From Roseobacter cerasinus (lineage in GTDB: Bacteria > Pseudomonadota > Alphaproteobacteria > Rhodobacterales > Rhodobacteraceae): a stretch of DNA of 64,000 bases. Shown here one piece after another: positions 53,436 to 61,485 of this stretch. Numbering within the stretch: position 1 is the stretch's first letter; each line of letters begins with the position of its first letter. The stretch covers positions 558,001-622,000 of the forward strand of contig NZ_BLIV01000003.1 in NCBI RefSeq assembly GCF_009811755.1, written 5' to 3'. Both the position numbers and the translations under genes were made by a program. The notes beneath the pieces are model-generated. The model was given only the letters and a program-made list of their open reading frames with translations. It was not told where the DNA came from and searched no databases.

Positions 53436-54908
53436 TCAGCGAGGCGGGCCGATGGCGCGCCCGGCCCCCGCTGGCTTGGGCATGTCGGATTGCGCCGCCA
53501 CAAATCGGCGCAGCGCCCGATCAATGGCCTCGGACGGGTCGCTGGGCCGACGGGTTTCCAGACTCACGTGCAGCAGAAAATGCTCCCCCGTTGCCACGAC
53601 GGCCCCACCCGCCCGCATCTCATGCCACAGGTGCATTTTCTTGCCGCCACCGCCCAGCACCCGGGTCCGGACCTCGAGCATCGTGCCAGCATGAACCTCG
53701 TCCAGGTGACGGATGTGTGTTTCAGCGGTGAAATAGCTGCGCCCAGACGCGATGTAGTCCGCATCGCAGCCGATCAATTCCATGAAGCGGTCGGTTGCAT
53801 CCCCAAAGGCCTGCAGATACTTTGCCTCGGTCATATGGCCATTGTAATCCGTCCAGTCGAGCGGGACCACGCGGCGCAGAGTGAGCACCGGAGCCGCAGG
53901 GTCCTCAATGCCCTCGGTGCGCTGGCCGAGCATCTGGCCTTGCCGCATCTGTCGTTCCTGTGCCGCAAGCACAGCGCCCGCCCCGTGATCTTGCGCCTTC
54001 AACGCGCGCAGGAGCGCGACAAGGTTGGTGTCGCGCCGGCGCTCCAGCTCTTGGATCGTGTGAGCCCCCGATTGCGCATCGGACTGCTCAGCAATGCGCG
54101 CAACAAGCGTATCGGTCAGCTCGGGCACGTCTGTCAGTTTGCTCCAGGGCCAGTTTAGAGCGGGCCCGAATTGCGTCAGGAAATGCGCCATCCCGCCCTC
54201 GCCGCCAGCAATGCGATAGGTCTCGAACAGCCCCATCTGCGCCCACCGCAGGCCAAAGCCAAGGCGGATCGCGTCGTCAATCTCCCCGGTTGTGGCGATG
54301 CCGTCCTTCACCAACCAAAGCGCCTCGCGCCAGATCGCTTCCAACAGCCGATCCGCCACATGACCGTCGATTTCCCTGCGTAGATGCAGCGGATGCATCC
54401 CGATCCCGCGCAGCAACTCCAGGGCACGCTCCACGATCACCGGACAACAGGTTTCCGGGGTCACCACCTCAACCAAAGGCAACAGATAGACCGGGTTGAA
54501 TGGATGGCAGACCATGATCTGGCCCGGGCGCGCGGCTCCCAGCTGCAAATCCGACGGTTTGAACCCCGAGGTCGACGAGCCGACAACTGCATCCGCCCGG
54601 CAGGCGCTTTGGATCTGTGCCAAGGTCTGCTGCTTAAGGTCCAGCCGTTCGGACACGCTCTCCTGCACCCAATTCACATCCGCAACCGCGTCGGCGATGC
54701 TGTTGTGGAACCGCAGGTGCCCTTCGGGCGGCAAAGCGACGTCGAGCACACCCGGAAGAGACCGGCGCGCATTGTCCAGCACCGCGCCGATCTTGCCAGC
54801 GGCCTCCGGGTCGGGGTCAAACACGTTCACGTCCCAGCCGTTCAGCAGAAACCGGGCAACCCAACCGCCGCCAATCACCCCGCCGCCGATGACCGCCGCC
54901 GTTGTCAT
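53436..54908 (-). CDS. lcdH: L-carnitine dehydrogenase fused to a betainyl-CoA thioesterase-like domain
   Basis: A 490-residue fusion. Residues 1-310 are a 3-hydroxyacyl-CoA-dehydrogenase-like NAD enzyme (AVIGGGVIGGGWVARFLLNG; QIMVCHPFNPVYLLPLVEVV) oxidising L-carnitine to 3-dehydrocarnitine. Residues about 345-490 are a hotdog thioesterase (VPLDWTDYNGHMTEAKYLQA), matching the separate CdhB of Pseudomonas that hydrolyses betainyl-CoA to glycine betaine. With BKACE encoded upstream, the operon covers carnitine to glycine betaine. It begins inside the stop of the lipoprotein gene (ATGA). Confidence 0.92.
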   Translation of the reverse strand: MTTAAVIGGGVIGGGWVARFLLNGWDVNVFDPDPEAAGKIGAVLDNARRSLPGVLDVALPPEGHLRFHNSIADAVADVNWVQESVSERLDLKQQTLAQIQSACRADAVVGSSTSGFKPSDLQLGAARPGQIMVCHPFNPVYLLPLVEVVTPETCCPVIVERALELLRGIGMHPLHLRREIDGHVADRLLEAIWREALWLVKDGIATTGEIDDAIRLGFGLRWAQMGLFETYRIAGGEGGMAHFLTQFGPALNWPWSKLTDVPELTDTLVARIAEQSDAQSGAHTIQELERRRDTNLVALLRALKAQDHGAGAVLAAQERQMRQGQMLGQRTEGIEDPAAPVLTLRRVVPLDWTDYNGHMTEAKYLQAFGDATDRFMELIGCDADYIASGRSYFTAETHIRHLDEVHAGTMLEVRTRVLGGGGKKMHLWHEMRAGGAVVATGEHFLLHVSLETRRPSDPSEAIDRALRRFVAAQSDMPKPAGAGRAIGPPR

Positions 54909-55417
54909 GGCTCTGCCCGTTGCAATCTCGTCACATCATAGCCATTGAAAGCCATGATCTCGCGCGCGGCCTCCAGCCGGTCGGGGCGCAGCGCCCTGTC
55001 ACGGTTGAGGATCCAGCCCAGCTCTCCACCCGGTGTGCCCACGACTGCCGTTCGGGCCTCCTCATCCATCCACATGACCCAAAATGCGCGCGCGGGCCGA
55101 TTCAACTCGGCGCTTTCAAGCTGAAGAACGCCGCGTGCATCCACCGCGACCGGCACCTCATACACACCCGAGGACCCGCAACGCACGGTGAGCTGCGCCG
55201 GTTCAGCGTCAAGATCGGCAAACCACTGCTGGCCCGCGCAGGATGGAAAGAGGGCGCTTGGATAAGCCGCAATCACCTGCCATCTGCCCGAGAAGGACTG
55301 CGGCGAAAACCGAGTGGTGGCCGTGATCGGCACGGAGGTGTCTCGAAACCCAGGCACCGATTCAGAGGCGCAGGCCGCCAGGAGAAACAGCGCCAGGCCG
55401 CGCGCCAGCCTCTTCAT
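54905..55417 (-). CDS. Lipocalin-like lipoprotein
   Basis: A 170-residue protein with a signal and lipobox (LFLLAACAS). The mature part has the lipocalin GxW motif (FSGRWQVIAAYPS) and a beta-strand pattern down to GWILNRDRALRPDR, similar to Blc-type outer-membrane lipocalins but short. It sits between BKACE and carnitine dehydrogenase with four-base overlaps on both sides, so it is translated with them. A role in binding or handling a hydrophobic ligand is only inferred; a link to acyl-carnitines is possible. Confidence 0.8.
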   Translation of the reverse strand: MKRLARGLALFLLAACASESVPGFRDTSVPITATTRFSPQSFSGRWQVIAAYPSALFPSCAGQQWFADLDAEPAQLTVRCGSSGVYEVPVAVDARGVLQLESAELNRPARAFWVMWMDEEARTAVVGTPGGELGWILNRDRALRPDRLEAAREIMAFNGYDVTRLQRAEP

Positions 55418-56328
55418 GCGTGCGGCGCCCGTTTGGTCAACCCCAGCGTCTTGCGTACCTCGGCCGGGCCCATGACCTTTGCCCCCATGTTCTCGATGAT
55501 ACGGCCCGCCCGTTCGACCAATTGCCAGTTCTGCGCCAGCACGCCTTTGTCGAGCCAGAGGTTATCCTCAAGCCCGACGCGCACATGCCCCCCCGCCAGG
55601 ACCGCCGCAGCAACATAGGCCATCTGGACGCGCCCAAGCGAAAAAGCGGAAAAGGTCCAGTCTTCGGGCACATTGCTCACCATCGCCAGGAAGGTGTTCA
55701 GATCATTGGGTGCGCCCCAAGGCACTCCCATGCAAAGCTGCACCAGCGCCGGGGCCTCCAGAACACCGTCCGCCACCAGCTGCTTGGCGTACCACAGATG
55801 ACCGGTGTCAAAGACTTCGATCTCGGGCTTTACACCCAACTCGGTCATCCTCCGCCCCATCGCGGTCAACATGCCGGGCGTGTTGGTCATCACATGGTCC
55901 GCTTCGGCAAAGTTCATCGTGCCGCAGTCGAGCGTGCAGATTTCCGGCAGGCAATCGGCCACATGAGCCACCCGCGCCGTCGCGCCAATCAGATCCGTGC
56001 CCACCTCTTGCAGTGGCAGCGGCGCCTCGACGTCGCCAAAGACGATATCTCCGCCCATGCCGGCGGTCAGGTTCAGCACCACATCCACATCGGCGGAGCG
56101 GATACGATCGGTCAGTTCGCGGTAGTAGGCGCGCTTTCGGCTGGGCGCGCCGGTATCGGGGTCTCGGACGTGGCAATGCACAATGGCGGCGCCTGCCTTG
56201 GCCGCTGCGATGGCGCTTTCGGCGATCTGCTTTGGAGACCGTGGCACATGCGGGCTGCGATCCTGTGTGCGGGCTGAGCCGGTCACAGCACAGGTGATGA
56301 AAACCTCGTTCGTCATGGCCAGCGGCAT
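55414..56328 (-). CDS. Beta-keto acid cleavage enzyme (BKACE), probable dehydrocarnitine cleavage
   Basis: A 304-residue zinc enzyme (DUF849/COG3246). Zn motif VHCHVRDPDTG, then LNLTAGMGGD, CTLDCGTMNF, PEIEVFDTGHLW and MGVPWGAPNDLN. Members cleave 3-keto acids with acetyl-CoA. In carnitine catabolism (CdhC) 3-dehydrocarnitine gives betainyl-CoA plus acetoacetate. The downstream dehydrogenase-thioesterase fusion strongly supports that substrate. GGAGG nine bases before the ATG at 56328 sets the start; it overlaps the next gene by four bases. Confidence 0.92.
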   Translation of the reverse strand: MPLAMTNEVFITCAVTGSARTQDRSPHVPRSPKQIAESAIAAAKAGAAIVHCHVRDPDTGAPSRKRAYYRELTDRIRSADVDVVLNLTAGMGGDIVFGDVEAPLPLQEVGTDLIGATARVAHVADCLPEICTLDCGTMNFAEADHVMTNTPGMLTAMGRRMTELGVKPEIEVFDTGHLWYAKQLVADGVLEAPALVQLCMGVPWGAPNDLNTFLAMVSNVPEDWTFSAFSLGRVQMAYVAAAVLAGGHVRVGLEDNLWLDKGVLAQNWQLVERAGRIIENMGAKVMGPAEVRKTLGLTKRAPHA

Positions 56329-56442
56329 AAGGCGCGTCCTCCGACAGCGGCGGCACTGATGCGCACCGCCGACGTTCGGATATCATCCCGCTTTCAGCCT
56401 TGGTTCAAGCCTGATCTTTGCGGCGCCCGTCGGAAGACCCCA

Positions 56443-57486
56443 TCAGTAGGGCATCGGGTGCTGCTTATGGGCGGCCGCAATGTCATCCAGCACGGTTTCA
56501 TCCAGATCCAGATCAATCGCGCCCAGACAGGTCTCCAGCTGCTCCAGTGTCGTCGCTCCGAAGATGATCGAGCCCATGAACGGCCGCGTGCGGCACCAAG
56601 CCAGCGCCATCTGCGCAGGGTCCAGCCCATGCCGGTCTGCGATATCGAGATAGGCTTGAACAGCCTCAAACGCCCGATCCGTCTTGCGCCCCCCCAGATC
56701 TCCGTTCAGAGACATGCGCGACTTCTCAGGCACCGCGCCATCCTGATACTTGCCCGTCAAAAGCCCCGCCGCAAGCGGCGAAAAGGCCAGCAGGGACACG
56801 TCCTCCTGAATGCTCATCTCGGCCATGTCGGTGTCGTAAAGCCGGCAGAGCAGCGAATACTCGTTCTGCACCGACGCGACCCGTGGCCCGCCCGAGCGCT
56901 CCGCCACCTCCAGCCATTTTGTGGTGCCCCAGGCGCTTTCATTGCTCAGACCGAACGAGCGGATGGTGCCGCGTTTGACCTCATCCTCCAGCGCCCCCAG
57001 CGCCTCCTCCATATGCGCCTTGGTGTCCAGCATCAGCTGGCTGGACGGATCATAAGACCAGTTCTTGCGGAACATATAGCTGCCCCGGTTGGGCCAGTGG
57101 AACTGGTAAAGATCGATGTAGTCGGTCTTGAGCCGCCGCAATGAGCCTTCAATGGCCTCAGGTATGGTTTGCGCGGTAATCGGCGCGCCGTCCCGTACAA
57201 CCGCCAGCCCTTCGCCTGAGTGTTTCGTGGCCAGAACGACGTCTTCGCGGCGCATGTCCCTTTCGAACCACAACCCGATGATGCGCTCGGTCCGGCCGAT
57301 GGTCTCAGCACTGACCGGGTTGACCGGATACATCTCTGCCGTGTCGATGAAGTTGATCCCCGCATCCAATGCGCGGTCAATCTGGTCGTGCGCGTCTTCG
57401 GCCACGTTCTGCGTGCCCCAGGTCATCGACCCCAGACAGAACTCCGAAACCTCAATCGATGTACGCCCCAACCGGTTCATCTTCAT
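56443..57486 (-). CDS. Aldo/keto reductase (Tas-like)
   Basis: A 347-residue NADPH-dependent oxidoreductase with a TIM-barrel. Family landmarks: FCLGSMTWGTQN, NFIDTAEMYP (catalytic Asp and Tyr), VVLATKHSGEG (Lys), DYIDLYQFHWPNRGSYMF (His), and the cofactor-binding SIIFGATTLEQLETCL. The substrate is unknown. It ends 114 bases upstream of the BKACE start on the same strand, and could be transcribed with the carnitine operon. It is divergent from the YceI gene. Confidence 0.92.
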   Translation of the reverse strand: MKMNRLGRTSIEVSEFCLGSMTWGTQNVAEDAHDQIDRALDAGINFIDTAEMYPVNPVSAETIGRTERIIGLWFERDMRREDVVLATKHSGEGLAVVRDGAPITAQTIPEAIEGSLRRLKTDYIDLYQFHWPNRGSYMFRKNWSYDPSSQLMLDTKAHMEEALGALEDEVKRGTIRSFGLSNESAWGTTKWLEVAERSGGPRVASVQNEYSLLCRLYDTDMAEMSIQEDVSLLAFSPLAAGLLTGKYQDGAVPEKSRMSLNGDLGGRKTDRAFEAVQAYLDIADRHGLDPAQMALAWCRTRPFMGSIIFGATTLEQLETCLGAIDLDLDETVLDDIAAAHKQHPMPY

Positions 57487-57654
57487 GGCCGTTGTCCTTT
57501 TCGTGCAAGCCCGGTCACCCTAACCAGCCCGACTGTCACCGCAAGACGATTTCAACACCATGATGACCGAGATGTGACGCCCCGGCGCTCTCTCGGCCAT
57601 TGGCAGGCCTGCCCGCAGGGCTATATGTCAACCGGGGAACAAGGAGACAGAGCC

Positions 57655-58251
57655 ATGCCGCTCATGCTGTCGCGCCGTTTTCTCATCGCCGCTGGACTGG
57701 CCAGCTGCGCCACCCGCGGGATGGCAGCACCGCAACGCTACGCGCTTGTGCAGGACCGATCCCGCGTGGCCTTCCTGTTTGACCTCAGCGGAGCCACACA
57801 GGTTGGCACCGTCCCGGTCAGCAGCGCCGATATTCGCGTCGACCTCCGCAGGCTGGCCCGCTCCAGCGCGGATGTGTCCGCCGACATCCGGGGCGCACGC
57901 ACGGGTATGATCTTCATCACGCAGGCCCTGTTGAGCGCGCAGGTGCTTGATGCCGCAAATCACCCAATGGTGCGCTACCAATCCCGGCGGGTCATTCTGG
58001 GGCGTGACGGACGCATTTCCGAAGGCGCCCGGATTGCCGGTGATCTGACTTTGCGGGGTGTCACCCAACCGCTGGATCTGAACGCGACCCTGACCCGCCC
58101 CCCGGGATCGGCTGCAGATGATTTGTCGGTGCTGAACATCCGCCTGACCGGCACGCTCAGCCGATCCGCATTTGGTGCTGTCGGCTATTCCAACCTTGTG
58201 GCCGACGCCGTCGATCTCGACATCACCGCCGAAATACGCCGCGACGCCTGA
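57655..58251 (+). CDS. YceI-family periplasmic protein
   Basis: A 198-residue protein with a twin-arginine-like leader (MPLMLSRRFLIAAGLASC...GMA) and a lipocalin-like YceI barrel (RYALVQDRSRVAFLFDLSG, then ARIAGDLTLRGVTQPLDLN and SAFGAVGYSNLVADAVDLDI). YceI proteins bind isoprenoids or amphiphiles. AAGGAG precedes the start. The open frame reaches much further upstream, antisense to the reductase gene, and is not used. Confidence 0.88.
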   Translation: MPLMLSRRFLIAAGLASCATRGMAAPQRYALVQDRSRVAFLFDLSGATQVGTVPVSSADIRVDLRRLARSSADVSADIRGARTGMIFITQALLSAQVLDAANHPMVRYQSRRVILGRDGRISEGARIAGDLTLRGVTQPLDLNATLTRPPGSAADDLSVLNIRLTGTLSRSAFGAVGYSNLVADAVDLDITAEIRRDA

Positions 58252-58316
58252 AAACGACGCGCTTTGTCGAATAACTGCGAGGCGTAACGGGCGGACCTGC
58301 TAGGTCTGCGGTCATA

Positions 58317-59546
58317 ATGCGCCTGCTGATCTCCTTTGCTGCCCTGTTTCTCTCTGTTCTGCTGCTGCAGCTGTCGTCGGGCGGGGTCGGCCCGCTGGAT
58401 GCGCTGTCAGGTCTGCAACTGGGGTTCAGCAAACAGGATATCGGCCTGCTCGGCTCGGCGCATTTTCTGGGCTTCTTCATTGGCTGCTGGTGGGCGCCAC
58501 GCCTGATGGGCAGCGTCGGACATTCCCGCGCCTTTGCCGCCTTTGCCGCCGCCGGCGCCATCGGCCTGATGAGCCATATGCTCGTCGTGGACCCCTATGC
58601 CTGGGCCGCCATGCGGGTCGCATCCGGGGTCTGCATCGCAGGCTGCTACACGGTGATTGAGGCCTGGCTACAAGCCAAAGTGACGAATGAGACACGGGGC
58701 CGAACCTTAGGGGTGTACCGCGTCGTTGATCTCAGCGGCTCGGTTGCCGCGCAGATGATGATCGGGGTTTTGGAACCGGCCAGCTATGTCTCCTACAACC
58801 TGCTTGCGATCATTTGCTGCGCAGCACTGCTGCCGCTGGCACTGACAACCGTGCGCCAGCCCGAAACGCCAGATTCCCCTCGGCTGCGCCCGCGTCTGGC
58901 CTACGACAGGTCCCCGCTGGCCGCCGCTGCGGTGGTTGTGTCGGCCTTGTCCAGCGCGTCCTTTCGCATGGTGGGCCCGGTCTATGGGCAGGAGGTTGGG
59001 CTGAGTGTCGACCAGATCGCCTACTTCCTTGCGGCGTTTGTGCTTGGCGGTGCTGTCGCCCAGTACCCGGTTGGCTGGCTCGCCGACAAGTTCGACCGGC
59101 GGCGTGTGCTGATTTGGCTCTCCATCGCTGCGATCGCCAGTTCGGCCATCACGATCTCTGCGGCAGGTCTCGGAACGCTGGGCATCTTGCTGACAGCGGG
59201 CCTCTTTGGGCTGACCACTTTTCCGATCTATTCGGTTGCGGCTGCACATGCGCATGACTTCGCGGGCGATCATGAGCGGGTGGAGCTGTCAGCGGCGCTG
59301 ATGTTCTATTTCGCGCTTGGCGCCATTGCGGCCCCCTATGTCGCCTCGCTGCTGATCGCCGCCTATGGGGCCGAGGCGCTCTTTATCATGATTGCCGTGG
59401 GCCACGTCCTGCTGGTTGTCTTTGGCCTCACCCGCATGCGCGCGCGGCCCGCACCGCAGGACCGCACACGCTATGTTTACGTGCCGCGCACCTCCTTCAC
59501 CATCGGGCGGTTGCTTCGCCGGGCGCGCAAACCAAACGACGACTAG
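58317..59546 (+). CDS. MFS transporter (YcaD-like)
   Basis: A 409-residue protein with twelve hydrophobic segments. The start MRLLISFAALFLSVLLLQLS and the motif WLADKFDRRRVLIWLSIAAI (loop A type) place it in the major facilitator superfamily, near the YcaD/UMF branch. The C-terminus is basic. The substrate is unknown. It is followed 80 bases later by metG. Confidence 0.88.
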   Translation: MRLLISFAALFLSVLLLQLSSGGVGPLDALSGLQLGFSKQDIGLLGSAHFLGFFIGCWWAPRLMGSVGHSRAFAAFAAAGAIGLMSHMLVVDPYAWAAMRVASGVCIAGCYTVIEAWLQAKVTNETRGRTLGVYRVVDLSGSVAAQMMIGVLEPASYVSYNLLAIICCAALLPLALTTVRQPETPDSPRLRPRLAYDRSPLAAAAVVVSALSSASFRMVGPVYGQEVGLSVDQIAYFLAAFVLGGAVAQYPVGWLADKFDRRRVLIWLSIAAIASSAITISAAGLGTLGILLTAGLFGLTTFPIYSVAAAHAHDFAGDHERVELSAALMFYFALGAIAAPYVASLLIAAYGAEALFIMIAVGHVLLVVFGLTRMRARPAPQDRTRYVYVPRTSFTIGRLLRRARKPNDD

Positions 59547-59626
59547 CCAGCGCCAGGAATTCCTCGGTGGCCCTCACGACAAAGCTGCGATAGAGCATGC
59601 GGCAGATCAGAAGCAACGAGGCCCCT

Positions 59627-61348
59627 ATGGCGCGCCACCTCATCACCTCCGCCATTCCCTATATCAACGGGATCAAACATCTGGGCAATCTGGTTGGCAG
59701 CCAGTTGCCCGCCGACCTCTACGCCCGTTATATGAGGGCCCGGGGGCATGAGGTCCTGTTTCTCTGTGCCACGGATGAACATGGCACACCCGCCGAACTT
59801 GCAGCCGCGAAAGCTGGCAAACCTGTTGCGGAGTACTGCGCCGACATGCATGCGGTGCAGGCCCGGATCGCCGATGGGTTTGGGCTGTCCTTTGATCACT
59901 TTGGCCGGTCCTCAAGCCCGCAAAACCATGCGTTGACCCAGCATTTCGCGGCGCGCCTGGCCGAGGCAGGGCTGATCCGGGAGGTCGCAGAGAAGCAGGT
60001 GTATTCGCATGCCGACAAGCGCTTTTTGCCGGACCGCTACATCGAAGGCACATGCCCGAACTGCGGCTATGACAAGGCCCGGGGCGACCAATGCGAGAAT
60101 TGCACCAAACAGCTTGACCCGACGGACCTGATCGATGCGCGCTCCGCAATCTCCGGATCTACCGATTTGGAGGTGCGAGAGACCAAACATCTCTATCTGC
60201 GCCAGTCTGAGCTGAAGGGTGAGTTGGACGCCTGGATCGACTCCAAGCGGGATTGGCCCATCCTGACCACATCCATTGCCAAGAAGTGGCTGCATGACGG
60301 CGACGGGTTGCAGGATCGCGGCATCACGCGGGATCTCGACTGGGGGATCCCGGTGCGCAAGGGCGCGGATCCTTGGCCCGGCATGGAGGGTAAGGTCTTC
60401 TATGTCTGGTTCGATGCCCCAATCGAATACATCGCTTGCGCGGGTGAGTGGGCCGAGGCAACCGGACAGGATGACGCCGCATGGGAGCGGTGGTGGCGCA
60501 CTGACAAGGGCGCCGAAGATGTCCGCTACACCCAGTTTATGGGTAAGGACAATGTGCCCTTCCACACACTGAGCTTTCCCGCAACACTGATCGGATCGGG
60601 TGAGCCGTGGAAGATGGTGGATCACCTCAAGTCGTTCAACTACCTGAACTATGACGGCGGGCAATTTTCCACCTCGCAGGGGCGCGGGATCTTCATGGAT
60701 CAGGCGCTGGGTTTGTTGCCCGCTGACTATTGGCGCTGGTGGTTGCTGAGCAACGCGCCGGAAAGCAGCGATTCTGAGTTCACCTGGGACAGTTTCCAAA
60801 ACACGGTGAACAAGGATCTGGCAGATGTGCTTGGGAACTTCGTCAGCCGCATCACCAAATTTTGCAGGTCAAAGTTTGGGGAGGCCGTTCCGGATGGCGG
60901 ATCCTACGGGGCGGATGAGGCTGCTCTGATCGCGGAGTTGACCGACCGTGTGGCGCGGTATTCAGAAATGATGGATGCCATGGAGGTCCGAAAATCCGCA
61001 CGCGAATTGCGCGCAATCTGGGCCTGCGGGAATGAGTACTTACAGCGCGTGGCACCCTGGAGCACTTTCAAAACGGATCCCGATCAGGCCGCCGCTCAAA
61101 CCCGGCTGGGCTTGAATCTCGCCCATCTTTTCGGAACCTTGTCCGCGCCATTTGTGCCAAGCGCCAGCCAGCGGATTCTGGAAAGCATGCGCGTCGAAAT
61201 GACCTCCTGGCCAGACGATGTCGAAGCGTTTCTGGCGCAGCTTCCGGCTGGCCACAGCTTTGACGTGCCGGAGGTGCTGTTCGCCAAGGTCACCGATGAC
61301 GCTCGTGAGGAATGGAAAGCGCGGTTTTCAGGCGCAGCGCCGGCCTGA
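59627..61348 (+). CDS. metG: Methionyl-tRNA synthetase
   Basis: A 573-residue class I synthetase that charges tRNA-Met. HIGH-like motif [13 protein letters not shown]; a four-cysteine zinc knuckle ([17 protein letters not shown]). The KMSKS loop reads [13 protein letters not shown], so neither lysine of KMSKS is kept; from memory this form is shared by other Rhodobacteraceae. The anticodon-binding helices follow (about residues 390-570), without a C-terminal tRNA-binding (EMAP) domain. GAGG before the ATG at 59627 sets the start; ten codons upstream in frame are not used. Confidence 0.95.
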   Translation: MARHLITSAIPYINGIKHLGNLVGSQLPADLYARYMRARGHEVLFLCATDEHGTPAELAAAKAGKPVAEYCADMHAVQARIADGFGLSFDHFGRSSSPQNHALTQHFAARLAEAGLIREVAEKQVYSHADKRFLPDRYIEGTCPNCGYDKARGDQCENCTKQLDPTDLIDARSAISGSTDLEVRETKHLYLRQSELKGELDAWIDSKRDWPILTTSIAKKWLHDGDGLQDRGITRDLDWGIPVRKGADPWPGMEGKVFYVWFDAPIEYIACAGEWAEATGQDDAAWERWWRTDKGAEDVRYTQFMGKDNVPFHTLSFPATLIGSGEPWKMVDHLKSFNYLNYDGGQFSTSQGRGIFMDQALGLLPADYWRWWLLSNAPESSDSEFTWDSFQNTVNKDLADVLGNFVSRITKFCRSKFGEAVPDGGSYGADEAALIAELTDRVARYSEMMDAMEVRKSARELRAIWACGNEYLQRVAPWSTFKTDPDQAAAQTRLGLNLAHLFGTLSAPFVPSASQRILESMRVEMTSWPDDVEAFLAQLPAGHSFDVPEVLFAKVTDDAREEWKARFSGAAPA

Positions 61349-61370
61349 TCGCCGAGCGGGAAAGCAATTA

Positions 61371-61394
61371 GGGCGCCGGTTTGTGCCGGCGCCC
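61371..61394. terminator. Hairpin between convergent metG and chemoreceptor genes
   Basis: A perfect 9-bp stem GGGCGCCGG-TTTGTG-CCGGCGCCC lies 22 bases after the metG stop. There is no T-tract directly after it, so efficiency is uncertain; it could end both transcripts. Confidence 0.65.
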
Positions 61395-61485
61395 GTTGAC
61401 TGTGGATCAGGTCGTGAGACAGGGTCCATTTGGGCCACGGTGCCGCACGTCATCGGCGGCAAGGCGGCACATTCATCTCCGAGGC

